Shown: positions 58,134 through 64,000 of the stretch, piece by piece
How the letters are laid out: each line of letters begins with the position of its first letter
Numbering within the stretch: the stretch's first letter is position 1
Assembly (NCBI GenBank): GCA_016705325.1
Contig: JADIYJ010000006.1
Location: 62,001-126,000, forward strand
DNA: 64,000 bases
Source: Pseudomonadota bacterium
Lineage (GTDB): Bacteria > Pseudomonadota > Gammaproteobacteria > Steroidobacterales > Steroidobacteraceae
Direction of reading: 5' to 3'
Made by a program: the position numbers and the translations under genes
The notes under the pieces: generated by a model
What the model was told of the DNA's origin: nothing
The model's input: only the letters and a program-made list of their open reading frames with translations
The model's database searches: none

Positions 58134-59164
58134 CGACCCTTGCTGTTCTGTTGACGGTAACGCACCAGGTATCGTCGCACGGCGGCCTCGTGCTGCGTCA
58201 GCGTCCGCGAGAACGCGTGCCTGCCGTCGCCCTCGCCCGTGGCGACGAAGAAAAGTTCGCCGCGCACGTCGGGCTGCACTGCTGCCCGCAGCGAAGCGGC
58301 CCCGGGCAGCGCAATCGGTGTCGGCGGCAGACCCGCCCGTGTATATGTATTGTAAGGCCCGTCGCGCTCGAGATCAGCGCGCCGCAGATTGCCGTCGAAC
58401 TTTTCGCCGAGCCCGTAGATGACCGTCGGGTCCGTCTGCAGGCGCATGCCCCGCCGCAATCGCTCGACGAATACGCCTGCGATGCGCGCACGCTCGTCCG
58501 GATGCCCTGTTTCGCGCTCGATGATCGAGGCCAGGATCAGCGCCTCGTAGTCGTCCCTGAGCGGCAGGTTTTCGTGCCGCAACGCCCAGGCAGTCGCCAG
58601 TTCCCTGCGCATGCGATCGCGCGACTGGCGCAGCAGGTCAATGTCGCGGGTGCCTTTACCGAACAGGTACGTGTCGGGAAAGAACAGACCCTCGGGAGGC
58701 TTGCCATCCTCGCCCAGCGCACGCATGACAGCGTCGTCCTGCATGCCGCGCGTGGTGTGATCGAGTGTCGGCACGGCCGCGAGCGCCATGCGCAACTCGC
58801 GGAACGTCCAGCCCTCGACGATCGTGACCGAATGCTGGACGACGGCCCCGCTCACCAGGGCCTGCAGCAGGCCGCGGGGCGAAGTGCCCGGCTTGATCGA
58901 AAACTCTCCCGCGTGCAGCCGCGAATCCGCGCCGGTGAACCGGCCGTAGAGCGCGAGCAGCCGCGGGTGGGTGAGCAAGCCCCTGGCGGCAAGGTCACGC
59001 GCGACAGTCGTCAGCGTTTGCCCAGGTTGGACGTCAACGATGGCGGGTTCGGAGCCGATCGCGAGCGGCTGCGCCAGCCAGTGACGAACGTACAGCGCGC
59101 CGGCAGCGACGACGAGCACGGCGATCGCCAGCAGCGCGAGCAGCGTGCGCCGCACCGACATCAT
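58130..59164 (-). CDS. mltG: Endolytic murein transglycosylase
   Basis: A 344-residue YceG/MltG. One inner-membrane helix near residues ~8-26, then a LysM-like region (VDVQPGQTLTTVARDLAARGLL) and the catalytic domain with the active-site glutamate in ASIIERETGHPDERARIAGVF. MltG ends growing glycan chains at the membrane. ATG 59164 overlaps the pabC stop (ATGA). The terminal NP-x-TDPTVIYGLG and PGAASLRAA blocks are typical. Firm. Confidence 0.94.
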   Translation of the reverse strand: MMSVRRTLLALLAIAVLVVAAGALYVRHWLAQPLAIGSEPAIVDVQPGQTLTTVARDLAARGLLTHPRLLALYGRFTGADSRLHAGEFSIKPGTSPRGLLQALVSGAVVQHSVTIVEGWTFRELRMALAAVPTLDHTTRGMQDDAVMRALGEDGKPPEGLFFPDTYLFGKGTRDIDLLRQSRDRMRRELATAWALRHENLPLRDDYEALILASIIERETGHPDERARIAGVFVERLRRGMRLQTDPTVIYGLGEKFDGNLRRADLERDGPYNTYTRAGLPPTPIALPGAASLRAAVQPDVRGELFFVATGEGDGRHAFSRTLTQHEAAVRRYLVRYRQQNSKGR

Positions 59165-59982
59165 TCGTCGGCTGCCTCGACCGCGTCGCGCAGCCGTGCG
59201 GTCAATTCGCCCGGCCGGAAGTCAGTCACGCCCACGATGCAGCCGACCGGCCGGATGCCGCGCACGGCATTGGTCAGGAAGCATTCGTCGGCCTGGGCCA
59301 GGTCGTCGAGCGTGCAGTCGCCAATCTCGGCGTGAATGCCGAGCACCTGCGCCGCGCGCAGCACGACTTCACGCATCACGCCCGCCACGCCGCAGTCGCT
59401 GATCCGCGGTGTCAGCAGCACACCGCCGCGCACCAGGAACACATTGGCTGCCGTGGCACACACGACTCGATCGTCGGTCGAGCGCATGAGGCCTTCGTCG
59501 ACCGCGGGTTCGCGCAGTTCGGCGCCGGCGAGCACCTGCTCGAGGCGATTGAGATGCTTGATGCCCGCGAGCCGGGGATTGCGGCCCAGCCGGGTCTCGC
59601 ACACGCGCAGGATGAGCGGCCGCGCTGCCTCGGATTCGGACACCTGCTGCGCCGTCGAGACGACGATGCGCGTCGGGCTCGGCTCGACCGGGGGCGGATA
59701 GGCGCGCGGACCCGGACCCCGCGTCAGCGTGAGCTTGACCACGGCGGCGCCGAAGCCTTCGAGGGCGCGCAGGCAGTCGGATTCGATGAGGTCGACCGGC
59801 GGCGGCGGCAGCCCCAAGCGGTGACAGCCTTCGGCGAGCCGTGCCATGTGGCTCGCAAGGCGCCGCACCCGCCCGTTCGTTGCACCCATCGTCTCGAACA
59901 GGCCGTCGCCGTACTGCAGCCCGCGGTCGTCCACCGACACGCTGCCGCCTTCGACGCCATTCACGAACTTGCGACCCATCAT
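59161..59982 (-). CDS. pabC: Aminodeoxychorismate lyase
   Basis: A 273-residue PLP enzyme of the branched-chain aminotransferase fold IV family that makes 4-aminobenzoate from aminodeoxychorismate. It has DRGLQYGDGLFETM at the N-terminus, the PLP lysine in LAGIKHLNRLEQV, and TNAVRGIRPVG near the end. It is coupled to the chorismate-binding enzyme upstream and mltG downstream by four-base overlaps. D-amino acid aminotransferases look similar, but context points to folate. Confidence 0.93.
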   Translation of the reverse strand: MMGRKFVNGVEGGSVSVDDRGLQYGDGLFETMGATNGRVRRLASHMARLAEGCHRLGLPPPPVDLIESDCLRALEGFGAAVVKLTLTRGPGPRAYPPPVEPSPTRIVVSTAQQVSESEAARPLILRVCETRLGRNPRLAGIKHLNRLEQVLAGAELREPAVDEGLMRSTDDRVVCATAANVFLVRGGVLLTPRISDCGVAGVMREVVLRAAQVLGIHAEIGDCTLDDLAQADECFLTNAVRGIRPVGCIVGVTDFRPGELTARLRDAVEAADE

Positions 59983-61328
59983 CGTCGTTCTCCCAGCGCG
60001 CGCAGGATGCCATGCGCCTTGGCGCGGGTTTCGGCCAGTTCGGCCTCGGGTACGGAGTCTGCCACGATGCCGGCCCCGGTTCGAAATTCAATCTCACCGT
60101 CGCGCACCGTCAGCGTGCGGATCAGGATGTTCAGGTCCATCGCGCCATTGAGGTCGAGGTAGCCGAGGGACCCGGTGTAGGCGTCACGCGGTTCACGCTC
60201 GAGGCCCGCCAGCAGCTCCATGCAGCGCACCTTGGGGCAGCCGGTAATCGTTCCACCCGGGAACACGGCAGCAATTGCCTGGCCCGGGGTCACGTCCTCG
60301 CGCAGGACGCCGCGCACGTTCGAGACGATGTGATGCACCGTCGCGTACGACTCGATGGTCATGAACTCGTCCACCACCACGGTGCCGCCGCGGCAGATCC
60401 GACCGAGGTCGTTGCGTTCGAGGTCCACCAGCATGACGTGCTCCGCGCGTTCCTTCTCGTTGAGCCTGAGCTCACTCTTGAGCGCCGCATCGGCGACGTC
60501 GTCCGGCCCGCGCGGGCGCGTACCGGCGATGGGTCGGGTGCTCGCGATGCCGTCCCGCAGCTGCAGCAGGCGCTCGGGCGAGGAACTGAGCAGCGCGAAA
60601 TCGTCGAACTGTGCCAGCGCCGCAAAAGGTGCCGGATTCGCGCGTCGCAGGGCCCGGTAAAGGTCCGCTGCCGTGGCGCCAGGCGCCAGGCAGGTTCGCC
60701 ACGAGCGCGAGAGATTGGCCTGGTAGACGTCGCCGCGCGCGATGGCATCAAGCACCTGGTGCATGCCGTCGAGGAACACTTGCGGCTCCTGCTCGTCGAC
60801 CGCCGTCGCCAGCACGGCCGGCGGAATTCGCTGGTCGGTGCCGGCGACGGCGGCGACGTCGGCACGGACCTGCGCTTGCAGTTGCTCCAGGACCACGGCA
60901 CCGCGTGCGACGATGCAAACCTCGCCGGTTCGCCGGTCGCGCATCACTGCGCCACCCATGCGCCACGCCACAGCACGCGGCAGGTGCGAGGCAGGCAACC
61001 GCAGCGTCGGTTCGATCTCGCCCGCAAGCTCGTAACCGAGGTAGAGGAACCAGCCACCGGCGAATACGGCCTCGCCCGGCACGACGTCGTCCGCGCCTCG
61101 TTCCCGCGCGACCCAGCGGTCGAGCGCATCCAGGAACCGGCCACCGGTGGCCGCCTCGCGCACGTCTCCCGCCAGGCTGCCGCCCGGCGACAGCAAGAGC
61201 TGCTCGCCGGGCAGCGCGAACAGCAAGTCGTGACGCCCGAGCGGCTCGTCGCCGCTCACGCTCTCGAGCAGGATGGGATAACGGGCGGGAAAGCGCTCGT
61301 GCAGCGCGAGCAGGTCGGCTTCGCGCAT
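59979..61328 (-). CDS. pabB: Aminodeoxychorismate synthase component I (chorismate-binding)
   Basis: A 449-residue chorismate-binding enzyme. Seen: NLSRSWRTCL, LLSSSPERLLQL, HVMLVDLERNDLGRIC and GTITGCPKVRCMELL. With pabC beside it, it should make aminodeoxychorismate for folate. One oddity: at the site where PabB usually has PIKGT (the lysine forms an intermediate) the sequence has PIAGT (60519-60533), as in anthranilate synthase TrpE. It also starts with MREADLLALHERFPARYPIL, an N-terminal region like PabB. PabB is still the better call by gene order. Confidence 0.85.
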   Translation of the reverse strand: MREADLLALHERFPARYPILLESVSGDEPLGRHDLLFALPGEQLLLSPGGSLAGDVREAATGGRFLDALDRWVARERGADDVVPGEAVFAGGWFLYLGYELAGEIEPTLRLPASHLPRAVAWRMGGAVMRDRRTGEVCIVARGAVVLEQLQAQVRADVAAVAGTDQRIPPAVLATAVDEQEPQVFLDGMHQVLDAIARGDVYQANLSRSWRTCLAPGATAADLYRALRRANPAPFAALAQFDDFALLSSSPERLLQLRDGIASTRPIAGTRPRGPDDVADAALKSELRLNEKERAEHVMLVDLERNDLGRICRGGTVVVDEFMTIESYATVHHIVSNVRGVLREDVTPGQAIAAVFPGGTITGCPKVRCMELLAGLEREPRDAYTGSLGYLDLNGAMDLNILIRTLTVRDGEIEFRTGAGIVADSVPEAELAETRAKAHGILRALGERR

Positions 61329-61349
61329 GGCTGGAGGCGGCTCGCGCGC

Positions 61350-62594
61350 TCAGCTGAGCGCGCGGAAGATCAGGCTGCCGTTCGTGCCACCGAAGCCGAA
61401 CGAGTTCGACAGCGCAATGCGGACCGGCGCCTGGCGCGCGGTGCCTGGCACGTAGTCGAGGTCGCACTCCGGATCCGGGTTCTCGAGGTTGATCGTCGGC
61501 GGCAGCACGCGGTCACGGATCGCGAGGATCGAGAAGATCGCTTCGACGACGCCTGCGGCCCCAAGCAGGTGGCCCGTCATCGACTTGGTCGAGCTCACCG
61601 CGACCTTGCGCGCGTGCTCGCCGAGTGCGCGCTTGATCGCGATCGTTTCGGCGCGGTCGCCGAGTTCGGTCGAAGTGGCGTGCGCGTTGATGTAATCGAC
61701 CGCTTCGACGTTGATCTGTGCATCACGGATGGCTGCGGTCATCGCGAGCCGCGCGCCCTCGCCGTCTTCCGGCGGCGACGTGATGTGATGCGCGTCGCCG
61801 CTCATGCCGAAGCCGACGAACTCCGCATAGATCTGAGCGCCGCGCGCCTTCGCGTGCTCGTACTCTTCGAGGACCACCGCTCCGCCGCCCTCCGCCATGA
61901 CGAAGCCGTCGCGATCCTTGTCCCAGGGACGGCTCGCGCGCGCGGGTTCGTCATTGCGCAGGGACAGCGCGCGGGCCTGGCAGAAACTGCCGACACCGAG
62001 CGGCGTGAACGCCATCTCGGAGCCACCCGCGACCATGATGTCAGCGTCGCCGTACTGGATCAGGCGGCAAGCCAGGCCGATCGAGTGCGTCGACGTCGTG
62101 CAGGCCGTGACCAGTGCGAGGTTCGGTCCGCGCAGGCCGTACTGGATCGACACCTGCCCGGCGGCCGCGTTGATGATGCTGCCGGGGATGAAGAACGGGG
62201 AAATCTTGCGCGGTGTCTTCGCCTCGAGCCACTTCGCCGTGTTCTCTTCGATGGTCGAGAGCCCGCCGATGCCGGCGCCCATGGCGACGCCTACGCGCCC
62301 GCATGTGTGCTCGTTGACCTCGAAGCCGGAATCCTTGATGGCCTGCGTGGCGGAGGCGACGCCGAAAGGAACGAACGGATCGAATTTCCGCAAGTCCTTG
62401 GGCGCCATGTACTCCTCGGCATTGAAGTCCTGCGCCTGGCCGCCGATGCGGACCGGGAAGGCGCTCAGGTCCATCTTGTCGATGTGGCCAATGCCGCTGC
62501 GACCGTTGACGATGCCTTCCCAGGCGGTGGCGACGGTGCTGCCGAGCGGCGAAACGATGCCTAAACCTGTGACGACGACTCTGCGCCTGGACAA
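61350..62594 (-). CDS. fabF: 3-oxoacyl-ACP synthase II (KASII)
   Basis: A 414-residue condensing enzyme that elongates acyl-ACP with malonyl-ACP. The triad is visible: Cys in VTACTTSTHSIG, His in NAHATSTELGD, and His in STKSMTGHLLGAAG with the preceding Lys. Thiolase-fold length is right. It follows acpP by 75 bases. Start MSRRRVVVTGLGIVSPLG is standard for FabF. It may be co-transcribed with acpP and with the folate genes behind it, 21 bases away. Confidence 0.96.
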   Translation of the reverse strand: MSRRRVVVTGLGIVSPLGSTVATAWEGIVNGRSGIGHIDKMDLSAFPVRIGGQAQDFNAEEYMAPKDLRKFDPFVPFGVASATQAIKDSGFEVNEHTCGRVGVAMGAGIGGLSTIEENTAKWLEAKTPRKISPFFIPGSIINAAAGQVSIQYGLRGPNLALVTACTTSTHSIGLACRLIQYGDADIMVAGGSEMAFTPLGVGSFCQARALSLRNDEPARASRPWDKDRDGFVMAEGGGAVVLEEYEHAKARGAQIYAEFVGFGMSGDAHHITSPPEDGEGARLAMTAAIRDAQINVEAVDYINAHATSTELGDRAETIAIKRALGEHARKVAVSSTKSMTGHLLGAAGVVEAIFSILAIRDRVLPPTINLENPDPECDLDYVPGTARQAPVRIALSNSFGFGGTNGSLIFRALS

Positions 62595-62669
62595 GCTGGG
62601 TCCCCCCGAAGATTCACTGGAACGATGTGGCAGGACCGCCTTCCGTGGCGGACCGGCACCAGGCGCGGC

Positions 62670-62912
62670 TCAGGCCTGGGTGCGGCGCTCGTTGATGTAG
62701 TCGATTGCCTGCTGCACGGTCGTGATCTTCTCGGCGTCCTCGTCGGGAATTTCGGTTTCGAATTCCTCTTCGAGCGCCATCACGAGTTCGACAGTGTCGA
62801 GCGAGTCTGCACCGAGGTCGTCGACGAAGGAGGATTCGTTGGTGACTTCCTCTTCCTTGACGCCCAGTTGCTCGGCGACGATCGCCTTTACCCGCTGTTC
62901 AATACTGCTCAT
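62670..62912 (-). CDS. acpP: Acyl carrier protein
   Basis: An 80-residue acidic protein, [23 protein letters not shown], with the phosphopantetheine serine in [18 protein letters not shown]. It carries growing acyl chains. ATG 62912 follows GGATCC and an AAGGAT stretch; the longer frame upstream lacks homology. It has a gap of 120 bases upstream with a possible promoter, as acpP usually needs high expression. Confidence 0.97.
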   Translation of the reverse strand: MSSIEQRVKAIVAEQLGVKEEEVTNESSFVDDLGADSLDTVELVMALEEEFETEIPDEDAEKITTVQQAIDYINERRTQA

Positions 62913-62984
62913 TGTCGTAGGGATCCTTTGGAAGGAAACAAAATCTGCCAATCCGGACCTGCGAGCGACCGGCATCGGGCGCGT

Positions 62985-63015
62985 ATTCTATGTTAAGGCC
63001 GTGCCGGGGGTCCAA
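62985..63015 (-). promoter_or_regulatory. Possible acpP promoter
   Basis: In transcript sense, TTGGAC (63015-63010) and TAGAAT (62990-62985) are separated by 19 bases, upstream of acpP. The -10-like box is good but the spacer is two bases long of ideal. It falls in the 120-base gap between fabG and acpP. Confidence 0.35.
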
Positions 63016-63032
63016 TTGGTCATAAAGATCAA

Positions 63033-63779
63033 TCAGATCATATACATACCGCCATTTACATGCAGGGTTTCACCGCTGATGTAGGCCGCTTCGGACCCCG
63101 CCAGGAAGGCAACGGCTGCGGCGATATCGTCCGGCGAACCCAGCCGGCCAAGCGGAACCTGGGCCAGCAGCGAGGTTTTCTGCGCCTCCCCGAGGGCGTC
63201 GGTCATGTCGGTGACGATGAACCCCGGAGCGACCACGTTGACCGTGATGTTGCGCGAACCGACCTCGCGCGCGAGGCTCTTGCTGAAGCCGATCATGCCC
63301 GCCTTGGCCGCCGCGTAGTTGGTCTGACCGGCATTCCCCATCACGCCGACGACGGATGCAATGTTGATGATCCGGCCCTTGCGCGCCTTCATCATGCCGC
63401 GCATGACGGCCTTGCAAGTGCGGTACACGGCGCTCAGGTCGGTATCGAGCACGGCCTGCCAGTCGTCCGCGCTCATGCGCATGAGCAGTCCGTCGCGGGT
63501 GATGCCGGCGTTGTTGACCAGGATCGACGGCGTGCCCTCCGCCGCCTCCACTGCCTTGAAACACACCTCGACGGCACCCGGGTCGCCGACGTTCAGGACC
63601 ACGCCTCGCCCCGTGATGCCCGCCTCCTTCAGGTACGCATCGATTGTCTGGGCGCCGGCGGCGGTCGTAGCGGTCCCCACGACGCGCGCACCGCGCCTGC
63701 CGAGTTCCAGGGCAATCGCGCGGCCGATACCACGCGTGGCGCCGGTGACCAGGGCAAATTCGCCTGCCAGGTTGCTCAT
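63033..63779 (-). CDS. fabG: 3-oxoacyl-ACP reductase
   Basis: A 248-residue NADPH-dependent reductase: TGATRGIGRAIA, NNAGITRDGLLMRM (a FabG signature), serine in NIASVVGVMGN, YAAAK, and PGFIVTDMTDAL. It makes 3-hydroxyacyl-ACP. ATG 63779 overlaps the fabD stop by four bases. It lies in the standard order fabD-fabG-acpP-fabF. Confidence 0.96.
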   Translation of the reverse strand: MSNLAGEFALVTGATRGIGRAIALELGRRGARVVGTATTAAGAQTIDAYLKEAGITGRGVVLNVGDPGAVEVCFKAVEAAEGTPSILVNNAGITRDGLLMRMSADDWQAVLDTDLSAVYRTCKAVMRGMMKARKGRIINIASVVGVMGNAGQTNYAAAKAGMIGFSKSLAREVGSRNITVNVVAPGFIVTDMTDALGEAQKTSLLAQVPLGRLGSPDDIAAAVAFLAGSEAAYISGETLHVNGGMYMI

Positions 63780-64000
63780 GCATTTTCTCCACAGGCGGCC
63801 AGCGCGGCCGCGATCGACGCGGGATCCTCGAGCGCGAGCATCCGCAGGTCGGGCCGGCGCTCGATACGACGGTTGAGCGACGTCAGGACCTTGCCCGGCC
63901 CGCATTCGACGAACGTGGTAGCTCCGCCTGCGAGCATCGCGCGCACGGTGTCGGCCCAGCGCACGGGTTTGAACAACTGCTCCTTGAGCGACTGGCGGAT
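63776..64000 (-). CDS. fabD: Malonyl-CoA:ACP transacylase, C-terminal part (window edge)
   Basis: The last ~74 residues are seen: SLKEQLFKPVRWADTVRAML and FVECGPGKVLTSLNRRI, the typical C-terminal end of FabD. The catalytic GHSLG serine lies outside. Its stop overlaps the fabG start by four bases. The 5' end is beyond base 64000. Confidence 0.94.
   Translation of the reverse strand: MRQSLKEQLFKPVRWADTVRAMLAGGATTFVECGPGKVLTSLNRRIERRPDLRMLALEDPASIAAALAACGENA

Overview
The window is high-GC bacterial chromosome. It suggests a gammaproteobacterium: the right end carries the order fabD-fabG-acpP-fabF-pabB-pabC-mltG-tmk-holB-pilZ, which is familiar from that class, and the outer-membrane proteins (TonB-dependent receptor, OMPLA, DUF1302, patatin autotransporter) confirm a diderm. 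I saw no rRNA, tRNA, CRISPR array, phage or insertion sequence. The species cannot be named; an environmental acyl-CoA or lipid degrader is the best guess from gene content.

Bases 1-9.5 kb hold the end of an aldehyde dehydrogenase fused to an iron-type alcohol dehydrogenase, then YCF48-like and RND/MMPL genes facing a DUF1302 plus DUF1329 pair. These four families often travel together and look like an envelope system for a hydrophobic substrate. Bases 8.7-16.9 kb (minus strand) hold a methylmalonyl-CoA operon: mutase, MeaB, carboxylase beta and alpha, a VOC protein (likely epimerase) and an SDR. Together they turn propionyl-CoA into succinyl-CoA.

Bases 17.1-26.5 kb form a redox island. It has an SDR, an Old Yellow Enzyme-type reductase, the F420 biosynthesis genes cofE and cofD, a TonB receptor, a luciferase-like probable F420-dependent oxidoreductase and another SDR. 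Bases 26.8-38.4 kb are an envelope region: a coiled-coil membrane protein with an AIM24-like end, a patatin type Vd autotransporter, a DUF3313 lipoprotein, OMPLA, a SYLF lipoprotein, a glycine-zipper protein, a TPR/beta-barrel protein, DUF4105 and META/DUF4377 proteins, with two gene remnants between them.

Bases 39.4-46.8 kb hold the most notable system. A ribbon-helix-helix regulator is divergent from hyfBCEFGI, a six-gene membrane complex resembling group 4 hydrogenase and complex I. Its large subunit has lost the nickel-iron cysteines while its small subunit keeps the iron-sulfur cysteines. This matches the poorly understood Ehr (energy-converting hydrogenase-related) class.

Bases 46.8-56.4 kb are mixed: a glycosyltransferase, a decayed alcohol dehydrogenase, a gamma-glutamyltransferase gene broken by poly-G sequence, a TIR-like (DUF1863) protein, an EEP-family hydrolase, a FadB-like bifunctional enzyme, a cyclic-nucleotide/rhodanese protein and a PilZ protein. 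From 56.4 kb to the end run replication, folate, cell-wall and fatty-acid housekeeping genes.

At least seven genes are split by one-base indels, mostly one extra base in a short homopolymer, and one gene contains G runs of up to 31. The assembly therefore probably contains consensus errors, and the split genes below are described as single genes where their two halves join cleanly.
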